Source: an uncultured Beijerinckiaceae bacterium (GTDB lineage Bacteria > Pseudomonadota > Alphaproteobacteria > Rhizobiales > Beijerinckiaceae). From it: a stretch of 15,817 nt of DNA. Below the pieces are notes generated by a model. It made no database searches and was not told where the DNA came from. It was given only the letters and a program-made list of their open reading frames with translations. The stretch covers positions 21,990 through 37,806 of the forward strand of contig CALMGA010000558.1 of the NCBI GenBank assembly GCA_937863205.1, in the 5' to 3' direction. Of this stretch, positions 7,728 through 14,048 are shown piece after piece (position 1 is the stretch's first letter; each line of letters opens with the position of its first letter). The position numbers and the translations under genes were made by a program.

Positions 7728-8733
7728 ACGATGGAACGACAGGCTCGTTCTTGCTGTTCCCTCCAAGGGTCGGCTGCAGGAGAACGCCACCGCCTTCTTC
7801 GCCCGCGCCGGCCTTCGCCTCGCGCCGGGGCGCGGCGCCCGCGACTACCGCGGCACGCTGGAAGGCGTGGAGGGCGTCGAGGTGGCCTTCGTGTCGGCGG
7901 CCGAGATCGTCGGGCTGCTCGCCGCCGGCCAAGCCCACATGGGCATCACCGGCGAGGACCTCGTGCGCGAAACGGTGGAAAACGCCGACGGCACCCTTGT
8001 TCTGCTGACGCCGCTCGGTTTTGGCGGCGCCAGCGTGGTCGTGGCCGTGCCTCAGGCCTGGATCGACGTGCGCACCATGTCCGACCTGGAGGACGTCGCC
8101 GCCACCTTCTATATCCGGCGCCGCGAGCGGATGCGGGTGGCCACCAAATACGTCAACCTGACCCGCCGCTTCTTCGCCGAGAACCACGTCACCGACTATC
8201 GCATCGTGGAAAGCCTGGGCGCCACGGAGGGCGCGCCGGCGGCCGGGCAGGCCGAGCTGGTCGTGGACATCACCACCACGGGCGCGACGCTCAGCGCCAA
8301 CGCGTTGAAGGTGCTCGACGATGGGGTGATGCTGCGCTCGGAAGCCAACCTCGTCGCCTCGCTCAAGGCGCGCTGGGACGGGGACGCGCGGGAAAAGGCG
8401 CGCCAGCTGCTCGCCCGCATCGCCGCCGAGGAAGCGGCGCGGCTGACCCGGGACGTCGTCGCGCAGTTCCCGCAACGCGGCGGCGATGATCGCGACGGTT
8501 GGGCGCCGGCCGGAGGCGAGCTGGTGACGCAGGCGGCCTCGCTGTTCAAGGCGACCCTGCGCTCGCAAAACGCCCGCGGGCGCTTGACCTTGGTCTGCCC
8601 GAAGGACAAGGTCGCGCCGCTCGCCGACTGGCTCATCACGCACGGCGCGGCGCATGTGACGGTAGTGGCGATGGATTATGCGTTCACGCCGGCCAATCCG
8701 CTCTACGAGAAGCTTGTCGCCAGATTGGCTTGA
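7714..8733 (+). CDS. hisG: ATP phosphoribosyltransferase catalytic subunit HisG (with C-terminal extension)
   Basis: HisG condenses ATP and PRPP to N1-(5-phosphoribosyl)-ATP, the first and feedback-controlled step of histidine synthesis. The N-terminus shows LVLAVPSKGRLQ (11-22), the middle MGITGEDLVRE (76-86), and the PRPP-binding loop is ELVVDITTTGATLSAN (181-196). At 339 residues it is much longer than the roughly 210-230-residue short HisG that normally works with HisZ. The tail (about 225-339) holds a helical stretch and then an ACT-like block, GRLTLVCPKDKVAPLADWLI followed by THGAAHVTVVAMDY. Long HisG proteins use such a domain for histidine inhibition, yet HisZ is also present here. 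There is no Shine-Dalgarno at the start, so translation probably depends on hisZ. Two ATGs are adjacent (7714, 7717) and the first is used. Confidence 0.94.
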   Translation: MMQVPRWNDRLVLAVPSKGRLQENATAFFARAGLRLAPGRGARDYRGTLEGVEGVEVAFVSAAEIVGLLAAGQAHMGITGEDLVRETVENADGTLVLLTPLGFGGASVVVAVPQAWIDVRTMSDLEDVAATFYIRRRERMRVATKYVNLTRRFFAENHVTDYRIVESLGATEGAPAAGQAELVVDITTTGATLSANALKVLDDGVMLRSEANLVASLKARWDGDAREKARQLLARIAAEEAARLTRDVVAQFPQRGGDDRDGWAPAGGELVTQAASLFKATLRSQNARGRLTLVCPKDKVAPLADWLITHGAAHVTVVAMDYAFTPANPLYEKLVARLA

Positions 8734-8735
8734 GT

Positions 8736-8777
8736 GGCCGGCGTTGTGTTCACCGGCCTCGAACGAGGACGGTTCGA
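8736..8777 (+). terminator. Two successive hairpins after hisG
   Basis: GGCCGG (8736-8741) pairs with CCGGCC (8753-8758) across an 11-nt loop, 2 nt after the hisG stop. It is followed at once by TCGAAC (8759-8764) and GTTCGA (8772-8777) with a 7-nt loop. Neither has a T-run. They are the likely 3' end of the hisZG transcript or an mRNA-stabilising structure. The rest of the spacer to 8840 shows nothing I recognise. Confidence 0.45.
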
Positions 8778-8840
8778 AGGACCGACACGTCGGAGAAGCG
8801 TGCGGCCGCCGGGGTGACCTGAATTGGGCGTGATCTGACG

Positions 8841-10058
8841 TTGGAAGGCACAGCAGCTCAAGGACCCGGCCAAAGGTCTGCCCAAGGCCCGGAGCGGGAT
8901 CCGCCCGTTCCGTCCCAGCTCGAACGCGGGCAGTCCGGCGACAAGCACTCCGGCGACAAGCAGTCCGGCGACAAGCAGTCCGGCGAGCAGGCTGGCAACG
9001 GGCAGGCCGACGAGTTGGCCATGCGGGCGGTGGACGCGGTGATCCCCGACAGCGTCGGCGACAAGCCGGCGATGCGGCGCCGCCTCGGCCATGTCGCGGC
9101 CTACGTCTTCTCCTTCGGCATCCTCGCCCTCGCGATCTTCGTGCTGGTGCGGACCTTTCTCAAGATCAACGTGGGCGACCTGCGCGCCGCCATCGCCGAA
9201 ACGAGCGGGGAGCGGATCGCCCTCGCCTTCCTGTTCACGACCCTGTCGTTTCTCGCCCTCACCGGCTACGATGCGCTGGCGCTGCGCCAACTGAAGCTGC
9301 GCGTGCCCTACAGGACGACCGCGCTCGCGTCCTTCACCAGCTACGCCATTTCCTTCACGTTGGGCTTTCCCATCATCACCGCCGGCACGGTGCGCTACTG
9401 GATCTATTCCACGCGGGGTCTGTCGGCCGGCAAGGTCGCCAGCTTGACGGTGATCGCCGGCCTGACCTTTTGGCTCGGCATGGTTCTCGTCATCGGCATC
9501 GGCTTCGTTGTGCGCGGGGCCGGCCTGTCGCACCTCGATCACCTCGATCCACTGGTGAACCGCCTGATCGGGGCCGGCGTGATCGCCGTGCTCGTCGGCT
9601 ATCTCGTTTGGACGGCCAGGGGAAAGCGGCACGCCACCATCCAGGGCTTCAAGCTGGAACTGCCGGGGTTCCGGCTCACCGCCGGGCAACTGATGCTCGG
9701 GCTCGTCGACCTCAGCGCCGCCGCCGCCACCCTCTACGTGCTCCTCAGCCCGCCGCGTTCCATCGACTACATCAGCTTCGTCGCCGTTTACGTCTTCGGG
9801 TCGCTGCTCGGCATCGCCTCCAACGCGCCCGGCGGCATCGGCGTCTTCGAGGCGACCATGCTGAAGACGGTGCCGGCGCACTCGCAGGCGGCGCTGTTTG
9901 CCGCGCTGCTGCTGTTTCGCGCCGTCTACTACTTCGTTCCCTTCGTGCTCGCGCTGGCGCTGCTGGGCGCCCACGAGAGCCTGAAGCGCTGGACCTCGCT
10001 GCGCGCCGCAATGGGCGGCAACGACGACGATGACCCGGAAGGGGACACGACGGGCTGA
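8841..10058 (+). CDS. UPF0104 / lysylphosphatidylglycerol synthase TM-region family protein
   Basis: This integral membrane protein is related to the flippase-like N-terminal half of MprF and to YbhN. From about residue 83 on there are roughly seven or eight hydrophobic segments. The family hallmark is SNAPGGIGVFEATML (327-341), and LGFPIITAGTVRYWIYSTRG (174-193) is also typical. There is no lysyltransferase (DUF2156) domain, so it should not aminoacylate lipids by itself; lipid flipping or transport is a family-based guess. The first 80 residues are hydrophilic and contain four 5-residue repeats (31-50). The tail is acidic (NDDDDPEGD). The start is uncertain: an in-frame TGA at 8820 limits it, the TTG at 8841 lacks a Shine-Dalgarno, and an ATG at 9021 would drop the repeats. 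I keep 8841 because the 15-bp repeat unit preserves frame. Confidence 0.85.
   Translation: MEGTAAQGPGQRSAQGPERDPPVPSQLERGQSGDKHSGDKQSGDKQSGEQAGNGQADELAMRAVDAVIPDSVGDKPAMRRRLGHVAAYVFSFGILALAIFVLVRTFLKINVGDLRAAIAETSGERIALAFLFTTLSFLALTGYDALALRQLKLRVPYRTTALASFTSYAISFTLGFPIITAGTVRYWIYSTRGLSAGKVASLTVIAGLTFWLGMVLVIGIGFVVRGAGLSHLDHLDPLVNRLIGAGVIAVLVGYLVWTARGKRHATIQGFKLELPGFRLTAGQLMLGLVDLSAAAATLYVLLSPPRSIDYISFVAVYVFGSLLGIASNAPGGIGVFEATMLKTVPAHSQAALFAALLLFRAVYYFVPFVLALALLGAHESLKRWTSLRAAMGGNDDDDPEGDTTG
8931..8990 (+). repeat. Four tandem 15-bp repeats
   Basis: Four copies of a unit close to CAGTCCGGCGACAAG lie end to end (8931-8945, 8946-8960, 8961-8975, 8976-8990). The second differs at one base (CAC for CAG) and the fourth at its end (GAGCAG for GACAAG). 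In frame they encode (Q/H)SG(D/E)(K/Q). The unit is a multiple of three, so copy-number changes would keep the frame. Confidence 0.9.
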
Positions 10059-10063
10059 CCCGT
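10050..10063 (+). terminator. Small hairpin over the UPF0104 stop codon
   Basis: ACGGG (10050-10054), CTGA loop and CCCGT (10059-10063) form a short GC-rich stem-loop containing the stop codon, followed by TT. It is weak alone but may work with the larger hairpin at 10083-10107. Confidence 0.3.
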
Positions 10064-10082
10064 TTCGGCGCACCATCGCGCG

Positions 10083-10107
10083 GCGCCGTGTCTTTTCGCG
10101 ACGGCGC
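10083..10107. terminator. Bidirectional terminator candidate between convergent genes
   Basis: GCGCCGT (10083-10089) and ACGGCGC (10101-10107) form a perfect 7-bp stem around an 11-nt loop containing TTTT. It sits in the 49-bp gap between the UPF0104 gene and the AmpG-like gene, whose stop codons face each other. It directly abuts the AmpG-like stop and could stop transcription from both sides. There is no U-tract beyond either arm. Confidence 0.5.
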
Positions 10108-11442
10108 TCAGCCCGACGCGGGTCCGATGGCCGCCCCGGCGACCGGTTCGCCGGGGCGGGCGGCCCGGCCGAGGCGCCGGTCCCGCGCCCACACCAGCAG
10201 GCACAGCAGCGCCACCGGCACCCCGATCGTCGAGGTGAGGGCGAAGAACTTGGCGAAGCCGATCTGCGCCACGGCGAAGCCCGACAGGCCACCGATGATC
10301 TTGCCGGGCAGGGCGTAAAGCGAGGACAGCAGCGCGTACTGGCTGGCCGCCATCCGCGGCGACACCAGCGAGGACATGTAGGCGATCAGAGCCGTGCCGG
10401 CGAACGAGCCGGCGAAGCTTTCCACGCTGACCGACAGCGTCAGCAGGTCGAGGCGGTGCCCGCTCGCCGCGAGAAGGGCGAGGGCGAGGTGCGAGGCGGA
10501 GGCGGCGATCCCGCCGAGCAGCAGGCTCGGCATCAGCCCGAGGCGGGCCACCGCCACGCCGCCGGCAAAGGCGCCGCCGACCCCGATCCACACGCCCCAC
10601 ACCTTGGTGATGGTGGCGATCTCGCTCTTCTGGAAGCCCAGCGTGATGTACAGGGGATTGGCCATCACGCCGGTCAGGAAGTCGGGCAGGCGGAACAGCG
10701 ACACCAGCAGCAGGATCGCCGCGAGCCACGGGCCGTAGCGGCGGGCGAGGTCGGCGACGGGATCAAGGAAGCTCGATTGCCAGCCGCCACGACGATCCCT
10801 GTTCTCGGCGACCGGGCGCACGCGATCGGGCAGGCGCGGCGCGGCGAGGCCGGTCGCGACGCCCACGAGCATCAGCGCGGCCATGACGACATAGGCCGTG
10901 CGCCAGCCCGAGAACTGCGCGAGGTAAAGGGCGCCGGCACCGGCGGTCAGCACCGCAAGGGCGTATCCGAGCTGGTAGGTGGCGGCCATGATGCCCTGGC
11001 GCTCGGCCGGCGCGGCATCGATGCGCCAGCCGTCAACCACGATGTCCTGCGTCCCTCGAAAAAAGGCGTTAAACCCCGCTACGGCTAGGGGGGGGGGGCG
11101 GCCGGGGGGGGCATCGCTGAAGGCCATGCCCAGGAGACCGGCCATGACGCCGACCTGGGCGACAAGAAGCCAGGCGCGCCGGCGCCCCAGCCTCCGGGTG
11201 AGGATCGGCAGGTCGACGCCGTCGATCAGCGGCGACCACAGGAACTTCAACGAATAACACAGCAGCACCCAGCTGATCAGCCCGATCGACTCGATGGGCA
11301 CCTTGGCCTCGGTGAGGCGGACCGACTGGGTGGCGAAGATCAGGCGGATCGGCAGGCCCGTGCCGTAGGCGAGCGCCAGCATCAGGGCCAGCGTCGGGTC
11401 GCCGGCGATGTCACGCAGCCGGACGCGATTCGGAGTGCTCAT
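10108..11442 (-). CDS. AmpG-type MFS permease
   Basis: This 444-residue major facilitator has about 12 hydrophobic segments. AmpG-like features include ALAYGTGLPIRLIFATQSVR (23-42), IGLISWVLLCYSLKFLWSPL followed by ID (53-74), and TQDIVVDGWRID (131-142). AmpG imports GlcNAc-anhydroMurNAc peptides across the inner membrane for peptidoglycan recycling and, in some bacteria, beta-lactamase control. Specificity here is inferred from the family, and another small-molecule substrate is possible. The start is the ATG at 11442, with AGGAG just upstream; the longer frame to 11592 is rejected. Residues 111-130, in a predicted membrane segment, are odd (APPGRPPPLA followed by VAGFNAFFRG) and are encoded by a patch of homopolymers and unusual codons. 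The frame is intact across it. It is transcribed toward the UPF0104 gene. Confidence 0.85.
   Translation of the reverse strand: MSTPNRVRLRDIAGDPTLALMLALAYGTGLPIRLIFATQSVRLTEAKVPIESIGLISWVLLCYSLKFLWSPLIDGVDLPILTRRLGRRRAWLLVAQVGVMAGLLGMAFSDAPPGRPPPLAVAGFNAFFRGTQDIVVDGWRIDAAPAERQGIMAATYQLGYALAVLTAGAGALYLAQFSGWRTAYVVMAALMLVGVATGLAAPRLPDRVRPVAENRDRRGGWQSSFLDPVADLARRYGPWLAAILLLVSLFRLPDFLTGVMANPLYITLGFQKSEIATITKVWGVWIGVGGAFAGGVAVARLGLMPSLLLGGIAASASHLALALLAASGHRLDLLTLSVSVESFAGSFAGTALIAYMSSLVSPRMAASQYALLSSLYALPGKIIGGLSGFAVAQIGFAKFFALTSTIGVPVALLCLLVWARDRRLGRAARPGEPVAGAAIGPASG
11055..11111. other. Anomalous homopolymer patch inside the AmpG-like gene
   Basis: Within 57 bp there is an A6 run (11059-11064), a G11 run (11088-11098) and a G8 run (11104-11111). 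Between them lie codons rare in this DNA (minus-strand CTA, GTA, TTT, CGA). Nothing similar occurs elsewhere in the window. It could be a poly-G contingency tract or low-quality base calls. Confidence 0.7.
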
Positions 11443-11507
11443 GCCGCTCCTGTGTCGCACGAGGTCCGTTGGCGACAAAGGGGGTGCGCCGTGCCATGGT
11501 GGCGGCG

Positions 11508-11529
11508 TGGTCGCGGCATGGTCGCGGCA
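11508..11529. repeat. Two tandem 11-bp repeats
   Basis: TGGTCGCGGCA occurs twice end to end (11508-11518, 11519-11529), and a partial third copy (TGGCGACAG) follows. It lies 66-87 bp upstream of the AmpG-like start, in the 252-bp spacer shared with the divergent gene at 11695. Confidence 0.75.
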
Positions 11530-11564
11530 TGGCGACAGGCCGCGAGGGCGGGATGACGCGTCTT

Positions 11565-11600
11565 CCACTTGCCAAGCCACTTGCCCAGCCACTTGCCATC
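11565..11600. repeat. Three tandem 12-bp repeats
   Basis: CCACTTGCCAAG, CCACTTGCCCAG and CCACTTGCCATC lie end to end (11565-11600), sharing the core CCACTTGCC. They sit between the divergent AmpG-like gene and the gene at 11695 and could bind a regulator or be a slippage product. I see no coding use for them, since the gene at 11695 starts downstream. Confidence 0.8.
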
Positions 11601-11694
11601 CCGCGTCTTTGCCGCTTGTCTTGACGCAAGCTTCCGGATCATCGGCGACGCTTCGAACTCACGCTCCGCGTCGCGGGACGGGAAAAGGACGGAT

Positions 11695-12261
11695 ATGGCG
11701 CGCTTCCTCGGGCTGATCGGTCTGGTTGTGCTCGCGGTGGCGGTGGTGGCGACGGCTTTCTACGCCTATCAGGCGCTGATGCTGCGGGCCGGGCGCACGC
11801 CCGAAGGCTACCAGATCCTCACCGTTGTGCCCGGAGCCTCCGGCTTCGAGCCCTCAAGGCTGCCCGACGGCCCCGTTCTGGAAAGCCAGTCGGCCCGCGA
11901 TCTGGCCTTGAACTTCGGCTACGCGGTCGGCGGCGTGGCCCACGCTTATTCCCTGGTTCTGGCCTTCCCCCGCGAGTCCGAGACCGGGCGCGCCGTGGTC
12001 ACCGCGCGGGTCGCCGGCCGCAGCGCGTCGAGCGAATGCGAAGCGACCCGGCGCTGGGACGAGCCGCGCCACGCCTATTCGGTGGCCTTGAGCGAAACCT
12101 TCACCGATGGGCCCGACGTGCCCGCGCTGTGCATGAAGGCGGTGATCGGCCCGAGCAAGGCGGGTTACGAACTCAAGGACGCGTCCATCTGCGTCGCGCG
12201 GCGCGACGCCGCCGGCCAGTGCCACCCGGAAACGCTCGCCTGCGGCCTGATCCGGCCCTGA
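11695..12261 (+). CDS. Membrane-anchored protein of unknown function
   Basis: I do not recognise a family for this 188-residue protein. The ATG at 11695 has AAGGA (11685-11689) 5 nt upstream. An upstream extension of the frame to 11569 would run through the 12-bp repeats and is not supported. Residues 5-28 form one strongly hydrophobic segment (LGLIGLVVLAVAVVATAFYA) without an obvious cleavage site, so it is probably an N-terminal anchor with the rest in the periplasm. The soluble part has five cysteines (115, 146, 167, 176, 183), four of them after residue 140, which would fit disulfides. It stands alone, about 270-300 bp before the next gene. Third-position GC matches its neighbours, so I see no sign of recent transfer. 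Confidence 0.75.
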   Translation: MARFLGLIGLVVLAVAVVATAFYAYQALMLRAGRTPEGYQILTVVPGASGFEPSRLPDGPVLESQSARDLALNFGYAVGGVAHAYSLVLAFPRESETGRAVVTARVAGRSASSECEATRRWDEPRHAYSVALSETFTDGPDVPALCMKAVIGPSKAGYELKDASICVARRDAAGQCHPETLACGLIRP

Positions 12262-12559
12262 GGAACGATCCCGAAGCGCGCCGCCTCCCGCTGGTGCGAT
12301 CAGCGTTCTCGATCCGGGCCTTCGCCTTCATCGACCGTTCACCCAAGCCGCAGGCTGCGGCAAGCTTTATGGCTTGGGCGTGGCGATCTTAACCATCCGC
12401 CGCCGCCCCGATCGCCAGCGAGGGCTCGCGCACACAGGGGTGGCGGCATGAAAGGCCCGACCCGATGGGTTAACGCGGGTCGCTCGAATTCGAAGGTTTT
12501 TCTTCCCGCCGCGTCAGAACGACCGCGCCACGATGGTCCCATCGAAAAAGGGGCTTCCC
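12262..12559. promoter_or_regulatory. 298-bp spacer with hairpin and a TTAACCAT motif
   Basis: No gene is supported here. CCCAAGCC (12342-12349) and GGCTTGGG (12371-12378) form an 8-bp stem with a 21-nt loop. GCCGCAG (12347-12353) and CTGCGGC (12355-12361) are a competing repeat inside it. TTAACCAT (12389-12396) equals the half-site of the CtrA recognition sequence, but no second TTAA lies at the required spacing. GTTAAC occurs at 12469-12474. The hairpin may end the upstream transcript, and the 3' part should hold the protease promoter. Confidence 0.4.
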
Positions 12560-13210
12560 GTGGGCACTCTTCTGCGCATTGCCGTCCGGTCGTGCTTCGC
12601 CGTTCTTCTCGCCGCCGGGGCCGGTGGTCCGCTCCGCGCCCAGCCGCTGCCGGCGCACGCGACCTACGCGGCCGTTGGCGGCACCACGCGCACGCCGTAC
12701 GGTTGGGCCGACCTGTGCGGGCGCCAGCCGCAGGAATGCCGGGTCGACGTGCTCGACCCGGCCGACCTGCACCTCACCTCCGCGACCTGGGCCATCCTCG
12801 ACAGCGTCAACGCGCGGGTGAACGGCGACATCGAGCCGATCAGCAACCTCGACCACTGGGGCACGCTGCTCGACCACTGGGACTACCCCCTCGACGGCAA
12901 GGGCGATTGCAAGATCTACGCGTTGTGGAAGCGCAAGCTCCTCATCGATCGCGGCTTTCCCCGACAGGCGCTTTTGATGACCATTGTGCGCGACCTGGAC
13001 GGCAACGGCCACACCGTTCTCACCGTGAAGACCGACCGCGGCGAGTTCATCCTCGACAACATGGTCGCCGAGATCCGCTCTTGGGAAGACACCGGCTACA
13101 AGTTCGTCAAGCGCCAGTCGCAGAGCGACCCCAACGTGTGGGTGTCCGTCGGCCCGGCCGGCGCCCGAAGCACGCTGGCTGGCCTGGGCTTCGCATTCAG
13201 AACGAACTGA
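12560..13210 (+). CDS. Exported transglutaminase-like cysteine protease (BTLCP family)
   Basis: This protein belongs to the bacterial transglutaminase-like cysteine proteinase family (DUF920/PF06035). The probable catalytic triad is Cys117 in GKGDCKIYALWKRKLL, His151 in GNGHTVLTV and Asp166 in FILDNM. A signal peptide precedes it: hydrophobic SCFAVLLAAGAG, then probable cleavage after PLRA (residue 27), so it acts in the periplasm or outside the cell. The best-known relative, LapG of pseudomonads, cuts a surface adhesin under LapD control. No LapD or adhesin gene is in this window, so the substrate is open. I prefer the GTG at 12560, 6 nt after AAGGGG; an in-frame ATG at 12533 lacks a ribosome-binding site and would add nine residues. 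Numbers here count from the GTG. Confidence 0.9.
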   Translation: MGTLLRIAVRSCFAVLLAAGAGGPLRAQPLPAHATYAAVGGTTRTPYGWADLCGRQPQECRVDVLDPADLHLTSATWAILDSVNARVNGDIEPISNLDHWGTLLDHWDYPLDGKGDCKIYALWKRKLLIDRGFPRQALLMTIVRDLDGNGHTVLTVKTDRGEFILDNMVAEIRSWEDTGYKFVKRQSQSDPNVWVSVGPAGARSTLAGLGFAFRTN

Positions 13211-13278
13211 CAAGATGAACTGAGCGTCCTGCGCGCCCCGCCGCCGGTGGCGGTTGCCGGGATCACGGAGGTGGACGG

Positions 13279-13794
13279 ATGCCGGCCGCAGCCTTTCTCG
13301 ATCGCGACGGCGTGCTCAACGAGGATGCGGGCTATGTCGGCTCGGTCGAGCGGTTCCGCTGGATGCCGGATGCCGTGGCCGCAGTGGCCCTGCTGCGGCG
13401 CCGGGGCTTCCTGGTGTTCGTCGTCACCAACCAGTCCGGCGTCGCCCGCGGCTTCTTCAGCGAGGCGGACATCGAGAAGCTGCACGAGCACATGCGCAGG
13501 GATCTGCGGGCCGGCGGCACCTTCATCGACGCCTTCCGCGTGTGTCCCCATCATCCCCAAGCCCCCGTCGCGGCATACCGGCTGGATTGCGCCTGCCGCA
13601 AGCCGAAGCCGGGGCTGATCTTGTCCCTCATCGACGACTACGGCCTCGAACGGCGGGCCAGCTTCCTGATCGGGGACAAGCCAAGGGACATCGAGGCGGC
13701 GGAGCGGGCCGGCGTCGCCGCCCACCTGTTTGCCGGCGGCTCGCTTCTCGCCTTCGTCGACCGCCTCGGTCACGCGGCGGGCGGAGCGGGATGA
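13279..13794 (+). CDS. gmhB: D-glycero-D-manno-heptose 1,7-bisphosphate 7-phosphatase-like HAD phosphatase
   Basis: This 171-residue HAD-IIIA phosphatase is of the GmhB/histidinol-phosphatase type. Motif I is FLDRDGVLNED, with nucleophile Asp8 and Asp10. Motif II is VVTNQSGVARG (Thr50). CRKPKPG (106-112) supplies the lysine, and motif IV is IGDKPRDIEAA (Asp133, Asp137). Cys89, His91, Cys104 and Cys106 form the CxH...CxC zinc site of GmhB. GmhB removes the 7-phosphate in ADP-heptose synthesis for LPS. The related HisB N-terminal phosphatase is an alternative, but no other his gene adjoins it. A strong GGAGGT lies 6 nt before the ATG. It starts 68 bp after the protease gene, and no other heptose gene is nearby. 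Confidence 0.88.
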   Translation: MPAAAFLDRDGVLNEDAGYVGSVERFRWMPDAVAAVALLRRRGFLVFVVTNQSGVARGFFSEADIEKLHEHMRRDLRAGGTFIDAFRVCPHHPQAPVAAYRLDCACRKPKPGLILSLIDDYGLERRASFLIGDKPRDIEAAERAGVAAHLFAGGSLLAFVDRLGHAAGGAG

Positions 13795-13996
13795 CGTCAT
13801 CGCTCCCGCGGCCGGCGCCTTGCTGCGGCCGGATTCCGCTGCGCATTTTCGCCGCCAGGCCGCGCGGCAGGATCTTCTCGCGCCGTTCTTTTCCGTTTGC
13901 TAGGCGCCCGCCAGTGTCCGGCCGAGGTACACCGGCCGATACTTCCGCAAACAGCTGGCGGTACCCCACCCCGCATCGTCATTGCCGGGGTGACAC

Positions 13997-14014
13997 AGTG
14001 CGAACAAAAGCACT
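13997..14014. promoter_or_regulatory. Inverted repeat AGTGC-N8-GCACT
   Basis: AGTGC (13997-14001) and GCACT (14010-14014) flank the AT-rich octamer GAACAAAA, 60-77 bp before the Hint start. The palindrome ACTAGT overlaps its right arm (14012-14017). It could be an operator half or part of a promoter; no regulator can be named. Confidence 0.35.
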
Positions 14015-14029
14015 AGTCAAATCAAAGCG

Positions 14030-14048
14030 GACCAATTAATGCTTGGTC
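14030..14048. promoter_or_regulatory. Inverted repeat GACCAA-N7-TTGGTC (candidate operator)
   Basis: GACCAA (14030-14035) and TTGGTC (14043-14048) are a perfect 6-bp inverted repeat around TTAATGC, 26-44 bp before the Hint ATG. The 19-bp size suits a dimeric helix-turn-helix repressor or a leader hairpin. No regulator gene is adjacent. Confidence 0.45.

Noticed and set aside
8759..8777. GTTCGA segment resembling a tRNA T-loop
   Set aside because: No acceptor, D or anticodon arm can be built around it. It is better explained as one arm of a short hairpin after hisG.
8931..8990. Possible CRISPR-like array
   Set aside because: The repeats are contiguous 15-mers without spacers, lie inside a coding frame, and no cas genes are present.
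8703..10292. 529-residue minus-strand ORF opposite the UPF0104 gene
   Set aside because: It is antisense to a protein with a clear family hallmark. The product is repetitive and charged without recognisable domains.
11443..11592. N-terminal extension of the AmpG-like permease
   Set aside because: The ATG at 11442 has its own AGGAG. The extension runs through the tandem repeats and would put a hydrophilic, non-conserved stretch before the first membrane segment.
11565..11600. 12-bp repeats as plasmid iterons or an origin
   Set aside because: There are only three copies in a GC-rich intergenic region, with no rep or dnaA-box cluster and chromosomal housekeeping genes all around.
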